A stretch of 64,000 nucleotides of DNA. It comes from Phlebotomus papatasi (Eukaryota; Arthropoda; Insecta; Diptera; Psychodidae). The stretch's first letter is position 1, and each line of letters starts with the position of its first letter. The notes beneath the pieces are model-generated. The model saw only the letters and a program-made list of their open reading frames with translations. It was not told the DNA's origin and did not search any database. The stretch covers positions 49,052,712 to 49,116,711 of the forward strand of contig NC_077224.1 of assembly GCF_024763615.1 (NCBI RefSeq), in the 5' to 3' direction. A program made the position numbers and the translations under genes. Of this stretch, positions 1 to 12,675 are shown piece after piece.

Positions 1-179
1 AGGATATTTGTTTGAATTAAACCCGTATTTAAGACATAATTTCGAAACCTCGTTGTCTGAGGTCTGTCCCTGTCGGCAGATACAATCAAACTGCTCGACT
101 TTGGACAAAATTCACTGGCATCTCCCAAAAGCTGCGAAAAGCTTTGCGCCGTGAGCTTTCTCTCAATGCGTTCTTCCAT
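1..179 (-). CDS. possible partial reading frame at window edge, unrecognised
   Basis: On the minus strand a frame starting with ATG at 179 stays open for 59 codons to the left edge of the window. It begins MEERIERKLTAQSF, is rich in charged and polar residues, and has no motif I recognise. No splice site or promoter fixes it, and an open run of this length can occur by chance. It has the same orientation as the exon at 40629-40742, so an exon of the same gene is possible but unsupported. Confidence 0.12.
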   Translation of the reverse strand, partial: MEERIERKLTAQSFSQLLGDASEFCPKSSSLIVSADRDRPQTTRFRNYVLNTGLIQTNI

Positions 180-231
180 GCGGCATTTCCCAAATTCTCT
201 CACTCTCTCTCCTTTGAGTTTTCTTCAGCAT

Positions 232-1336
232 AAAGGTGATACCATGCTCTTATATAAAGTGGATTATATACATATGATCCACCCTCGTGTTTAAATTAAT
301 ATGCTTTTTTCTGCAGATCCCTGCCAAAACTCATCTCCAATTGTTCCTCTTTTTAAGCCTCCAAGTGTGAAAATTAATTTAGAAGTTTCAATAATTCTGT
401 AACCCATCATCATCAGGCTCTATGCCAAGGCAGAAATTTTTCTCAATTTTTTTCACCATTTAGGGTTGTGCCCTGTTTTTCCTGAACAACGCAAAACCCA
501 CCAGATGGAAGGATTTTTATGTTGGTTTGGGAGAAAAATCCATGAATTGATTTCACTCATTAGCTTTCACTTTTTGCACTTATTCTTCCTACCACGAAAC
601 TCAGTTCGTAATGAACGGGGAGCTTTTGAGACTAAAAGTTGATAAATGTATTGGAAAGTCTCAATACTTTTTTTTATCGAGCTCTATCAGTGAGTTTTAA
701 ATGTAATAAATGAAGTGGTATTTTCCAAGATATTAAGCGTGAATTAATATGCTGATGGAATAGTACAATTTGATTTTTTCTGGCTAGCACAAAGCTGTTT
801 TCACTTCTAATAAATGATAAAATTATACAGCGCGATATTTCAGCTTAACTCAATGAGAATAAATAATATAATTTGCCAGAAGTTATTTCCTATAAATATT
901 AATAATTTGATGGACTTTATATACAGATCATACAGCAACTGTTGTATTTCTAATCAATTCAGTGCCTTGCAGTAAGTAAACTCTCATAAAATGTTCAGAA
1001 ACGAAGAGACTTCTTGGTGAGTGCATACTATCCTTTAGCTATGTTGATATTAAAACTCCGGTCAATCACAAATTTTAGTGGCACATTAATATTTTATTGA
1101 CCAACTGGAAAAACACAGATGTAGCAGAGCTTGATACAAAATCCAACACATTTTCTCGTTCAAACCTCGTATTTACAGTTTACAATTAAACTTTGAAGCA
1201 ATAAGTTTTCTTTTTATTAATTTTTTAAAAGGATTGCACATAAAGTCTTCACTGAAAACATATACCAAACCAAAATTCAAGGTGTTTTAGAACCTAAACT
1301 TAGTTTCAATCCCTCATGAATATTATCTTATAATAA
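232..1336. other. non-coding stretch, nothing recognised
   Basis: AT-rich DNA without a convincing reading frame, RNA gene or inverted-repeat element. Confidence 0.5.
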
Positions 1337-1388
1337 TCTTGACAGACTTATGCCCAAGACATATGTCTAGGGCATAAGTCTGTCAAGA
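1337..1388. repeat. 52-nt near-perfect palindrome
   Basis: Two 19-nt arms (1337-1355 and 1370-1388, TCTTGACAGACTTATGCCC and its complement) are exact, and the loop contains the further palindrome AGACATATGTCT. Just to the right (from about 1398) lies CTTAAGCCGAGA, which belongs to the MITE family also found at 23271 and in the RING cassette. The palindrome is probably the end of such an element folded on itself. Confidence 0.7.
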
Positions 1389-1429
1389 GTATACTTACGA
1401 CTTAAGCCGAGACACGACGTAATCACTGA

Positions 1430-1642
1430 CTGAGACAAAAACGGGGGTGCGATTAACTTGTTTTCCTCATATCTTTAACACTTTTTAGGTATAAAAATAT
1501 ATCAACATTTTTTAATGATAATTTTACAACTTTTTAAGGGTAAAATTGACATGAAAAAGGGTAACTTTAAGCCCTAATACACCTAAAAAGCATAATATTT
1601 ACACCGATTTCGAATCAATAATGCAGAATAATCATTTCCGGT
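1430..1642 (+). mobile_element. MITE, CTGAG family, 3' truncated
   Basis: Shares GTGCGATTAACTT, the block AAAAATATATCAACATTTTT and the later ATTTCCGG block with the fuller copies at 14123-14371, 17307-17553 and 39369-39650. The 3' terminal repeat is missing. No coding capacity. Confidence 0.7.
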
Positions 1643-2150
1643 TCATGCTATACTTTTAAAGTATAGCATATAAATCTCGATTGCAAAGCACCTTTTTTTA
1701 TTTTTACTGACCATTGTTAATAAAAATAAATACCTAATCTATTGCAATCTTCTATTTTGTACTGAATTTATGTCGAATCACTACTTACGGCATCTTTTTC
1801 TGATTTTACCCATTTGACCAACAATATTCTCAGTGGTTTTGTTCTTTTATTTGCCAAAAAAATCAATGATATCACTCAAAGAAGTATCAATTCAAAGTAT
1901 CAATTCATTGATATTATTAAAAGAAGTTCCAGTGAAGCAAAGCTTTTTTTTGGTGAATAGGTAAAATGTAGTTCAGGTCATAATATTTGAAAGTATAGAT
2001 AGAACATACACTAAAAGAAAAGAAAAGGGAAAGAGAATTCGTAAACTGTTCGTAAATTTCATGGAAATAAAAATAATAAATAAAAAAATACAAAAAAAAA
2101 TCATTTTGATTATTTATTGTACTGAAAGTGTCAATTATAACGAGAGATAG

Positions 2151-2650
2151 AGGAAACTAGGGCACCACCGAACATGGGGTAGCACCGAACGCTGATTTTT
2201 ATTTCTAAAGTACTTGGACTATGATGGGCACTTCTTCAGTAGACGAGCATCCCTATAATAACTCTGAATTCATACAGGCACGCCCCTGGCAAGTTGCCTG
2301 AAATTTGAAGCCACTTTCTCATACTTCGATTTAAATTTATATGGGAATTTTTTTGCACTCGCGACCGTTACACTAAATAACAAAAAAGTGAGAAGTTTTT
2401 CCGTATTATAAGATACTTTTCCGTACGGAGGGATAAATATACTAAATTTTTCTTTAAATATTTTTTTTTCTCGGAGCACTGTGAGCTGAGTCCGAGATCA
2501 ATTTAGAAATTAGCTTTAAATAGCTCCATATATAAAATAATTAACTTGCCACATGCTTGCATACAGGTCTCGTTCTCTAAAGTCTAATATCTAATTATAA
2601 AATTGCAGTGTTCGGTGCTACCCCGTGTTTGGTGGTGCCCCAGTTTCCCT
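2151..2650. mobile_element. MITE with about 45-bp terminal inverted repeats
   Basis: The left end reads GGAAACTAGGGCACCACCG and continues with GGGGTAGCACCGAAC. The right end is its complement, closing with GGTGGTGCCCCAGTTTCCC. Smaller relatives lie at 10405-10625 and 18788-19003, so this copy has about 280 bp extra inside. A 69-codon minus-strand frame inside resembles no known protein. Confidence 0.75.
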
Positions 2651-2892
2651 TACTCAATTTCACCAGGACAGGGATGGAAATAATTTCTGTCTTCACTCTG
2701 AACTCTGAATGTCATTAGAGACCTCTCATTACCTAGGTGAAATAATAATGTTGGAACGTTCTATAGAGGACCTAGGCCTTCTCACACGCGAGATTCTTAT
2801 ACATTCATTATTATTTTTTATACAGGGATGAAGGTGTCTGTCCGGTGCCCTGTGGAATCACGTGCCATGAAGTTTTCTGATTACTTAAAAGC

Positions 2893-2956
2893 AATTTAAA
2901 TCCGGGACACTTGCATTGTAGAGCAAGAACTCTACCACTTGACTCATTAAGTGCCC
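2893..2956 (-). repeat. tRNA-like sequence, possible SINE head
   Basis: On the minus strand the run AGTCAAGTGGTAGAG looks like a box A (D-arm). A CTTGC/GCAAG stem with an 8-nt loop follows, then CCCGGATTTAAAT where a T-arm box B would lie. The acceptor stem does not close and the loop is too long, so this is not a functional tRNA. An ATAATAAT-type tail lies downstream near 2800-2820. A tRNA-derived SINE is the likeliest reading. Confidence 0.35.
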
Positions 2957-3446
2957 AATTACCTAAATAAGGGCTATAGTTATGAAAAATGTTTGCAGCT
3001 GAAGTAGTCGAGGGTCCATCAAGCCTAATAAAAAGTGAAGTAATTTTCACTTTTATTTGTAAAAATTTTGCAGATATTGCACTGCGATTTAAACAAATTT
3101 CCTCGTAGTTCTTGTATTATTTCGGAGAACATTATGAAATACGTATTTTTAGATAGTTTTTAATGCACGATTTTAAAATATATCAGACTGATAAGTCAAT
3201 TCTCTTTAGGAAAAAACTTCCCAATAGTCTTCAGTACCTCTATGCAAAAACGTATGGAAAAATTAAATGTCGAGAGGCCCCTGGAAGTAGTACAAATCCA
3301 GATAAAAAGAGGTCCTCAACCGGATCCTAGATACAGGATCGAATTTTAATGTCTCTGCTCTGGTTCGAACTTGACACTGACATGAGTAGTATATCAGATT
3401 ATACTACTTTTTATCATTCTTTCTATAATATTGTATGCTATCTTCT

Positions 3447-3973
3447 TTAACCCTTTAAGGACGATTGGAACACCGGTGTCCCATAACGAAAATAATTTTT
3501 CCTGACTACCTAAAGTTATTTTTTCCTTATGTTTGTACGTAATTGCAAAGCAGAAGGTTGAACGAATCTAGGATATTTTTTGCAAGTCTCCAGCTATTTG
3601 CTGTCTGTATACTAAATATTTAAACTTAAAAATGGCGATTTTTTAAATTCTCATATTGAAAAATTATTTTAATTATTTTTTATACTTCCAATTTTTTTTA
3701 AGCAAAACCCTTTGGGGAATAAAAACTACATTACTCATACGTAATATTTTTCATTAGACTGAAAATTATTATTCATTGTTATTGTCAGAAAAGTAACATA
3801 AAGTTTTGGGTTATTTTTGTCCCTATCGCACGTAGAGGTAAAAAATGTACCGAATCAGACTCTGTTGAACTTTCCAAAGTTAGATATGAAACGTTTCACA
3901 AATTTGGTTTATCAGTTTAATTTTTATTGTTGATTTTCGGTCCGTAAAAAGTGTCTCGTCGTTAAAGGGTTAA
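3447..3973. mobile_element. piggyBac-like MITE, TTAA-flanked, copy 1
   Basis: Bounded by TTAA on both sides, with ends CCCTTTAAGGACGA and, on the complement of the right side, CCCTTTAACGACGAGACAC. TTAA target sites and CCC-starting ends are typical of piggyBac elements. A second copy of nearly the same length and content lies at 12676-13195. No transposase frame. Confidence 0.75.
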
Positions 3974-6359
3974 ATAATTTAAAGATATTATTTTGAATTA
4001 AGAACGTAGGAGTATTATAATCTGTAAGAGAGGGAAACTTGCACATCAAAAAACTTTATTCCCATTAATTTCATATCTGTAACCATTAGACAGTTCACTA
4101 CAGATCAGATTCTCAGACGAGTGTTGAAAATACAAGAAATTATTTCTTTTAATCGATGTATTAAATTATACTAAAGAAATTTAAATTGCAAGAGGGAAAA
4201 AGTCTATATTAGATATTTATATACAAAAATCAACAGTTAATTCCTTTTTCTTCGGAGAGCGAGCAATAAGATGTTGAGTGTAAGCTTTTATCCTCTCAAT
4301 AATTCAAGGGTCAGTATATCGTGAAAAGAAAAGCTCAAGACCATCAATCTCTGCTTGGGACACTTACTATACTTCTACGTTCGTATACAAGAACATAACT
4401 TAAGGGAGTTCAAGTCTACTTTGGATATAGAGAACATAATCCTATATTATACAATTAAATTTAAATATTAACATTGGTCTAACAGTATTCTATAGTTCAA
4501 GTTTTAGAATTCTTTACATTTTACTGAAAATTTTTCATCTACCCTAACTGCAAGTTCAGCACAGAAAAAAAGCATGATAGAATGGAAGTTTATATTGTCT
4601 AGAACATGGCAGATAAGTATATAAAAGCTTCCTGACTCATTCTAGAAGATCTTTTTTCATTCTGAACACTTTAAGCATAGTTTTTTTTTCATTTTTTCTT
4701 CTTCTGTAAAACAAGAACTGAACAGCTTGTGCTGAATATGAAATTCCATGATATTTATCTGTGACAATTTAATAGTTTTTCCTTTTTAGCGCATAAAGCG
4801 TAGAATGGAAAATTTTATAACTATTTAAGTCATCTATCTTTTCACTTTGAAATCCAGTTGGAAATAATATAAGAAAATTAGCAAATGTCTCGTATCATCT
4901 CCTCTTACAAAATGGAAAGCGCATTAGCAAAAATAGAAAATAGCAAAATTCTTTGTAGGATTTATACTTTTTGAAGTACATTTCCCTCGTGCAAAGCCAG
5001 TAGCTGCAGAGGAAAGATTCTAAATTAGTGGAGTATGGAAATGCTATTTTTTTTTTGGCTTTTTGGCTTGCTCAACCCCTCCCATAACACAATTTTATAA
5101 CCTGTAGATAGTGAATGTGAAAAATGTATGAGATTTTAATGATGTTTTCCACTTGAGTTTTGCCATTTCCCTCTCTCTCACTCTCTTTGGTTGTTTTGCT
5201 CACGATGTACAAAAATTCTGCAATTTTTCCCTGGTACGGAAATGGAATTTTCCAGAAGAAAAAATACAGATTGAGACTCTTTATTTTGTACATTTTGATG
5301 AATTTAGACGTATAGCAATGTAGCAACATCAGTTATATCTTATCCATTAAAGTTACTGCCTTGAAGTTGTTCTGGATACAATTTTCAATTGAATTGAGAA
5401 ATGGAGGAAATATATCAAGAATCCGGAAAGTCCAGCAATATTGTTACATCCGTCCCTTTTATGCCTCTTTCATCACAGTTATAGCATACAGTATAAATAC
5501 AAAAGCAAAAAAAAGCTCAGGGCATAAAGTTTCCAAAAGCAATGAACTTACAACATTATTTACAAAAGAACTGGAACAGTGGGTAATCTTTTAAAGGAAA
5601 CATAAAGAAGCCTTCAGAGCACAGAGATTCTTAAGATGTTCCATGCCATTTCATGCACTTTAACTTACAAGAAAGTGCCCTCAGAAAAAAGGATACACAT
5701 GAAGGGAAAACATGACCCCAACCCCTTGACTTCATCCTGCAGTAAGTGCTTCAAAATTAAGAACCAGAAATATTTTAAGGTCATGGGAAGGAATATTTAG
5801 AAAGAGCATTCCATCTTATTATTTTTCACTGAAGAAACATGGCTCTTGACATTTTCCCCGAGAAACCGAGACAATTTTTGTGAAAATTCGATTTGCAAAT
5901 GCAAATTGTCAAGAACATATGGAAATTCTGAAGCATTTGGGAAATGTGAAGGAGTATGTTTCATCCCATGATTTGACGTGAAATCAATAGAATATCCCTG
6001 AAAATATTTTGTGTTGCAAACAAATGGAATAAATATAACATTTTCTCTCTTGCATTGTACATAAATGTCCAATATGTTTCTGTATCATTTCCTTGAAGGA
6101 TTGATTGCGTCTTCTATTTTTTTCTCATTTTGCTGTAAGAAAAGACAAGACAGAATATACGACGGATATCTTTGGGAAAGAGCTTTCCAATGCCATTCGA
6201 TTAAGCTCTAGAAATTGGACATCATAAAGAAAAAGATGACATATAAATAAAAAAAAGTAAGTACACAGCAACAGTCTTCTATATACAAATCCATATATTC
6301 ATGAACATTTTCTGTCAGATAAAGATAGAGTTAAAAATTGGTGGAAAAATGTCAGGGCT
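3974..6359. other. non-coding stretch, nothing recognised
   Basis: Only short, unsupported frames (for example around 5072-5594 and 5797-6072). No splice-site context, protein motif or clear terminal inverted repeats were seen. A CT-rich tract lies near 5165-5185. Confidence 0.5.
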
Positions 6360-6630
6360 TTAATGATAGTTTGAACTCGTGACATTAGATAGAATACCTC
6401 AAAAGTACTTTCGCATTATTCACTGTATACCGCTTCACAACCGATTTTAACCTATACATAAATTACTAAAAATCATACAAAATAGTTACGAGTAATTGAA
6501 TTGATTTTCTGCGAAAGAATACTTATCAGTTAACAATCATATCATTTCCGGTTTATAACTGATTGACACTAGTTCAGAATTTTCAAGGCCTTTAAAACGA
6601 GCCCAAAAATAATCCCATTCATTGTAAAAC
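6360..6630 (+). repeat. dispersed repeat, ACCGATT family, partial
   Basis: Shares a block containing CTCGTGAC, TCAAAAGTACTTTCGCAT, a TACCG motif, ACCGATTT and AACTGATT with the longer copies at 15935-16425 (same orientation), 32190-32550 and 34915-35300 (opposite). The repeated ACCGGTT/ACCGATT words are characteristic. Element class unknown; a SINE is possible. Confidence 0.5.
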
Positions 6631-6648
6631 ACAAACCGACGCGACGTA

Positions 6649-6985
6649 CAGTAGACTCTCGCAAATTCGGCTCTTTTAAGATCGGGCTACTTTTTAATTC
6701 GGGCAACGGTTACATTTGAAAAAAAGTTTGTTGTCATTTTTAAAAGTTTGATTATGATTTTATCAAATGAATCAAATATGCTCAAATTTGGCATGGTTTG
6801 TCTTAGTTTTGATGTGATTTTGCATTATTGAGGGATTTTCATGCAATTTACATTATATATGACTGTGTAAACTCAATAATAAATGAATAAAAAATCGTTG
6901 CATTTCAAAAAGTTTGTCGCCCGAATTTCTGTCCAATTCGGGTAACATTTCGGTCCTATATGCCCGAATTTGAGAGAGTCTACTG
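6649..6985. mobile_element. pogo-like MITE, TA-flanked
   Basis: Flanked by TA on both sides. The left end is CAGTAGACTCTCGCAAATTC and the right end is the matching CCGAATTTGAGAGAGTCTACTG. A CAGT-type end with TA duplication fits the pogo/Tc1 superfamily. Internal sequence repeats the word TTCGGGCAAC and its complement. Non-coding. Confidence 0.75.
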
Positions 6986-7752
6986 TAATATAAATTAACG
7001 AAGTGGGGAATCCGGAAATCGTCGGGAAAATACAATTCACTCAGGGAAAACTTATCAACTTTTTCCAGAGTTTTCGGTTCGGTCTCCAAGCCTTCATCAG
7101 TGGCTGGAGCAAAAAGCAAGGAGCAATTCTTTATTCATCAATTCAGTATATCATTTTTTTTTCTCTTACACTTACTCCTTTCATAGATTCTATGTTCATT
7201 ATTGCAACTGCAATAATGGACATAGAATAGGAGTAAAAAGCTCAAAAGAAGCTCATTAAGCTCAGAAGTAGATGCGTGAGAAGAGTGAAGAGTTAAATTA
7301 GTGAAAAAGATATAAAAAATACAAAAGAAAGAAGTTATTTAATATAAAGAAATTAGATGAAATGTAAGAGATTAAATTTTCATAGGTATCCAGAAGAAAG
7401 AGAGGAAAGGGAAGGAATTAGGTGTAGGAAAAGTTGGAGGTCTTAAAGGAGACTGTAAGTGCCTGTAGCCATAGTTTTTTTTAATTTGTTTTATATTAGA
7501 AAAATTTATATTTATTCCATCAGAAAAAAATCCTTCAACCTTTATTATACGACTATTATAACCAAGTTAATTTATAATAAAAACTACACCTGAGAATCAT
7601 ACCCCAATTGCCCTCAAACCCCCTGGAATTCTCGAATAAATTAAAAACCCAAAAGCTATCGAAAAGTAACAAAATTTAAATCAAAGACTCTGCCACTGAA
7701 AATTAAAAATAAAAATCCCACTTTTCCACGTACAATACCTTTGAATAATATT

Positions 7753-7945
7753 TCGACCACCTTATTTCTCATAGTTCCTCGTCCTTTCGGAATTCTTCCG
7801 AAGTCTTTTTCACATTATCTCGTTTGTCGAAGCGAAATTTTTTTTAAGAATGAAAAAAAAACTGAAAAATTACGGACAATTACAAAAGAAGGGGCCGAAA
7901 TTGCAGGCTGGTCGAAATTTACTACAGTTGACACAGTTACCCTAA
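7753..7945. mobile_element. partial MITE, TTTCGGCC family
   Basis: Matches the right part of the complete element at 24953-25384: the blocks GACCACCTTATTTCTCATAG, TCGTTTGTCGAAGC and GGGGCCGAAATTGCAGGCTG, ending in GTTACCCTA. The left terminal repeat is missing. The reading frames crossing it are repeat-derived. Confidence 0.6.
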
Positions 7946-8146
7946 CTGAAAAAATACACCGATTTTTTTTATCCAGAGTATCACGGTGTATAAACGTCAA
8001 AACCTTTAGAAAAGATAAATGTCACTTCAAAGCCAATTCAAACCTTTTCGAAAATCGACAGAAAGCTAAAGTGTAAGTTTACATATTCACCGTTTTGGCA
8101 CTGGTTGATGTATCCTTTCGAAATTTATGTACACTATATGTCATAG

Positions 8147-8640
8147 ATGAGCCCGAGCCCTTTGAAATCGAACAAACGTCAAATGAAAATTGTACATCAA
8201 TGGTAAAAACGTTACCTGGACGGGAATTCTGTAACGCTTTGGCAATGCCATATGACAAATTGGGTTCAAATCTTAGGAGAACTTTTTCGAAAATGCGATT
8301 CTGTAGCCGTGACAATGCCATTTCAGCTCACGTGACATTGTCAGTAGTCTCATATTTGAGATTTCTGGCAATTAAAATGACAATGAATGTTGTTAAACAA
8401 ATCGACCAAGACAGACTGTATTTGCAGAATATCACTAAGTAAAGGCATTTCATTAAAAAATCAATGAATATCATTTTCAAACTCATATGATATGACAAAA
8501 AAAAGCTCGATTGGCATTGTCAGGTTTCGAACTCACGCATAACATGGCTACGAAAGTTACAGAATTCCCCTAGTGGACATACTTATTTTCCCGTTTTTTG
8601 GTTTCAAACGGTTCTTGCACATCCCTGCTCTATATGTACT
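8147..8640. mobile_element. inverted-repeat element with a nested second element
   Basis: The left part contains GAACAAACGTCAAATG and the right part GGTTTCAAACGGTTCTTGCA. These are the two arms of the short palindromic element seen intact at 44031-44155. The arms are pushed apart here by the element at 8216-8576. Open frames in this stretch come from repeat sequence. Confidence 0.55.
8216..8576. mobile_element. nested MITE, GAATTCTGTAAC family
   Basis: The left end reads GGGAATTCTGTAACG and the right end its complement, GTTACAGAATTCCCC. Sub-terminal GGCAATGCCATATGACAAAT recurs. A relative lies at 13621-13852. It sits inside the element 8147-8640 and so was inserted later. Confidence 0.6.
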
Positions 8641-8915
8641 TCAATCGTCAGAAAAGACAGCAAAGTTTCGCAAATATTTGCAACAAAAAGTGAATTTTTG
8701 TGTAGTTCTATGGAATTTCAGAATAGTAAAATGTTTGAATTCCAATTTCATTGAAATAAATCTCCTTTTCATGCACTTTTTGATTTTGTGCAAGTCATCA
8801 GTTTAAATTTTCAACTTTTAATGGGTTTTCAGATTAGTTCTCTCTAATATACGTTCTGATCGGTACATAATAAAAGGAAACAAAAGATAGTTCTTAAATC
8901 GGAAAGGTTATTAGG

Positions 8916-9126
8916 GGAAGACTCCCTATCATCGGACGATTCAAGCTTCAAATAACTTTTTTTTAAATATGTTTTTAATAAATTTATCCCATTATAAAAT
9001 CACATTTTAATAGCTTGTCCAATGCCTAAAAATTTCTGAAAAAAGCTATGGCTCAAATCCATTACGAACATAGTAAAAAGGAGTTGTCTGAAACTTCGGT
9101 CGTCCGAAAGTAGCACGTTTTACCCT
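8916..9126. mobile_element. possible MITE
   Basis: The left side contains GGGGAAGACTCCCTATCATCGGACGA. The right side contains CGGTCGTCCGAAAGTAGC and ends CGTTTTACCCTA, partly the complement of the left. The repeats are weaker than in the other elements. Confidence 0.3.
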
Positions 9127-10404
9127 ACATAAGGGATATACTAATTCTTAATATTGAGAGGGTAATCCATTTTTTTTGGAATTTTCTAGGTTACGGATAA
9201 GATAAAGTATAATATCAAAGGTTTGTTTAGGGGATGCCGTAGTGAGCCAATTTTTAATTTTATAAATGCTAGAGATGTAAACTTTAATTGATTTGTACAT
9301 CTCCTTCCGGCGGCGTGGCTTAAAATTCTCATAAAGTATAGCTTATACCGAAAGCTAAATATTACCTCACAACAATACTTTTGAATAAATATGTACAACT
9401 AAATTTTTATCAGTTTACTATTTTTTGAAAATTTATACAAATAAAACTAAAAGAAAAATTTATTTGAAAATCAGTTATGTTGCAGAAATTTACCTTTTTA
9501 TTGCAGTATTTCCAGTACAAATTCAAAGACTCCTGGTTAAAACACTAATTGAAATTCCTATTCACTTTTTTGTGAGAATTAATATAATTCACAGTTTAAC
9601 GAAATTTTCTTTCACTCTTTCAGATAGAGGGGAAAATGTTTTATAATTTTTTCCCTTCATTGAAGCTGAGAAGAAAAGCTTCAACAATCTAAAGAATCCC
9701 TCCAAGTGAATTTCTTTTCAATTCATATTTCTCATTCTTTGTCCGTCGAGTACCATCACCCTATGGTTGAACTTTGCAAAAAGTAGCTATATAAGAATAT
9801 TTTCCCAAGAATATTGCAAAATAGAAAGTGGAGTATGAAAATTTGTATATGGAAATGCTCCAGTTCTTGGACAATATCTGCTTTTTACTGAATTATTCTT
9901 AAGGGAATACACAGTCCATACGTATTCCTTTTCTTTGAAAGTGCCCTAAATTATTTGAAATAATTGCTACTACATTGAATATACAAGCCTCTTATAGAAT
10001 GATGTTGAATTATTAAGTAAGAGCAATTCATGATAGCATAATTGTAGAGCATCAAAATGTTTATTCATAGGTCTATATGTAGCCAATTTTCGCATTGTTG
10101 CAGTACATTTCCCACGGAATTATTCAATGGAAAATACTGTCCAGGAAATCTGCGAGAACTAACTATCCTAGTAAATGGAAGGGAATTTTGAGTGAATTTC
10201 AAATGGGACAAGAGTGTTTCTGATGCATGCGACAAGGCCCAAATGTATCGAAACAAAATACATATTTTAATATATTAATATTGAATAGGCTCAAAATATA
10301 TCAGAACCAGATTTATGCCCTAATTTTGTGGCAGTCCACTACATTTTTTTTTGTAAAGAAAACTACATAAAGCGGAAAGTGTGTTAGGGAATACTTTTCG
10401 AGAT
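9127..10404. other. non-coding stretch, nothing recognised
   Basis: AT-rich, only short frames, no terminal repeats or RNA gene seen. Confidence 0.5.
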
Positions 10405-10625
10405 GGGAGAAACTGGGGTACCACCAAACACGAGGTAGCACCAAACTCTGTGATTTTTTAATCGGATATTCGACTTCAGAGCAGAGGACAAGACTTATAG
10501 AATTTTATAGGCATTATAGGAATGCCTGTCCACTGAATAAATTGGTCGAGATAGTCCAAGTAATTTAAAAATGAAAATTTGTGTTTGGAGCTACCCCGTA
10601 TTTGGTGGTACCCCAGTTTCCCCTA
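10405..10625. mobile_element. MITE, GGGGCACCACC family, short form
   Basis: The terminal repeats GGGAGAAACTGGGGTACCAC and the complementary GGTGGTACCCCAGTTTCCC match those of 2151-2650. The interior is about 130 bp. Non-coding. Confidence 0.75.
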
Positions 10626-11550
10626 TATTTTAAATACGAAATAAATACGAACTAGTCAAAGTGGACCACTATATCAAACTACATATCCACAATATTCTCA
10701 TTATAGACATTTGTACGTCTCTCTGAGGAGCTCCTTAATTGCAATAAAATGCCCCAAAATTCATATTCTATTAATTTGTGAACATGAGACAAATTGTTTG
10801 GGTCTCACCACCTACAAATTTGAAATCCCAAAACAAGAATATCTCTGTCTGGAGAATATAATATCTGCCCTCAGGAAGATTCCAACTGGCGAATTGGTCT
10901 CAATTCACAACCAGACTGAAAACACCCGCAGAACACAATGCCAGAGTTTAACGTTTTGTGAATTGTTCAAAAGTTCTCATGAATTTATTGCAGAGAATAT
11001 ACAACTAATTTACCAGAAAATATATAAATGTGTGAAATTCTATGTAATGCGTTAGAATTCTCCTGGAATTTGAGGGTATTATGGAGTATTGTTGCAATAA
11101 TTGGATTTTACTGCTTGAAACACTTGCACATTGTGCTTTTGATGGGCACATTGCAGAATAATTGCGTTTTCTAGACCACTGGATATATATATATATATAG
11201 ATATGGTTTATAGCTGTGGTCTAACATTACGAGATGGCAAAGCGACCCACCTTTGCGGAATGCTCGAAGTCACGAGATAGAGTTTTTCTCGAGATAGAAA
11301 TAACGGTGTATTTTGATTTACTACTGATTAAATAGATTCACAAATCAGAAAAAAAAATTCTGAAATAGAAAATTAGTTAAGTAGGGGAAAGTGCCTATGC
11401 TTTGCACGGTCCCAAGCTTCATAATGACTAAATTTTCCCTATGTTTTCCAATAAATGTGACTTATCGCACCCATATTTTAAAAATTAGAGGAAAGTGTCC
11501 TGTTTTAAAATATATTGCAGAGTCACGTTTATTTACATAGGAAAAAATTA
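10626..11550. other. non-coding stretch with an unsupported 114-codon frame
   Basis: A plus-strand frame at 10711-11055 is open but has no ATG at its start and resembles nothing I know. A (TA)n run lies at about 11185-11200. Around 11213-11320 the words GGCAAAGC, CTTTGCG and TGCTCGAA suggest a fragment of the ACCGATT-family repeat. Confidence 0.4.
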
Positions 11551-11679
11551 GGAAGGCTTTCAGGCTTCGCGCACACTCTGGCTTCAAACACTTAATATTT
11601 TATGTGTTTACTTCATGAACACGGGAATGAAGTGTTCAAAGTTTAAAGCTAAAGAATGTGCGAAGCGTGGAAACCTTCC
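11551..11679. mobile_element. 129-bp palindromic MITE
   Basis: The left arm begins GGAAGGCTTTCAGGCTTCGC. The right arm is its diverged complement, ending GCGAAGCGTGGAAACCTTCC. The whole unit folds into one imperfect hairpin. Confidence 0.55.
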
Positions 11680-11716
11680 TCTATTCGAGAAAAATAAATC
11701 AATTACTAGTAGGTAC

Positions 11717-11945
11717 TTAACCCTTTCGCGTCCATAGGGTCATATATGACCCGGGGAAAAAAGTTTCTTTTTGGCTATTTACATTAATTGAAATCTAACT
11801 GGAGTCTTGAGAAAATGAGCCAAGAATCTTACATCCTTCTATTATGATGTCGTGCACGAACAGATAGATTTCAATTAATGTAAATACCCAAAAAAAACTT
11901 TTTTCCCCGAGTCATGACATTACCCTATGGACGCGAAAGAGTTAA
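11717..11945. mobile_element. palindromic piggyBac-like MITE, TTAA-flanked
   Basis: TTAA lies on both sides. The left end is CCCTTTCGCGTCCATAGGGT and the right end the complementary ACCCTATGGACGCGAAAGAG. Pairing continues through GGGGAAAAAAGTTT and ATTTACATTAATTGAAATCT, so almost the whole 229 bp is a hairpin. Confidence 0.75.
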
Positions 11946-12675
11946 ACGATTCGTTACCGATTGAGATAGATGCAATCGAGTTTGCAATAACAAGGCCTTT
12001 CCGAAAATCCAAATTTAAGCAAATATGTAAGTGGAAAAATTAGGGTCCAGGATGATGAAGTTTGACCTTCAAAGATTCATAATGGCAAATTTTCCAGTTA
12101 ATGGATAAATGTGATCGATATGGAGAATAGTGTCTGGAGATTTTTTTTTTTTTTTGATTGAAAGCAGTTACCGAAGATCGGAAATTGATATGGATTCGTT
12201 TTTGTCTCGCATTCAAAACGAATCCGCAATATTGAATATAAAAAAGGTGTTCCATCTCTCCTCGAATGACTATATCTTTTACCGTTTAAGCTCCAGAACG
12301 AAATATATTTCTTAGCAGCACTTGTGGTCTGTTAGTTCTTGTTTTTTATTTAAAGTACCCAAATATCTTGTTTAGTTTAGCTTATATGATTTCTCAGAAC
12401 CTTATTCTAAGGCGCCTTTCTATTCTCTTTCTATTCTCACCCCCAAGGGATGGTTTTAAAAACATCATTGAATTTTGCTGACTAAGACTTTGAGGTAATA
12501 AATGGACAATAGACGGCAAAGCAGAAAAAAAAACGCTGTTATGGCTCAGTTCAACTGAAAACTCCAACATGAGAGGATGAGACTAGTCTGAATCCGGTCA
12601 GACTGTACACTTGCTTTGATAAGAATATTCTTAGCAATTGTACAGGGAGTACAGAGAGAACAGAGAGTAAATTGC

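Noticed and set aside
2893..2956. Functional tRNA gene
   Set aside because: Acceptor stem does not close and the anticodon loop has eight bases; kept only as tRNA-like.
7741..8442. Frames of 111 and 115 codons
   Set aside because: They run through the MITE fragments at 7753-7945 and 8147-8576; the same peptide words recur at 43983-44261 because the repeat does.
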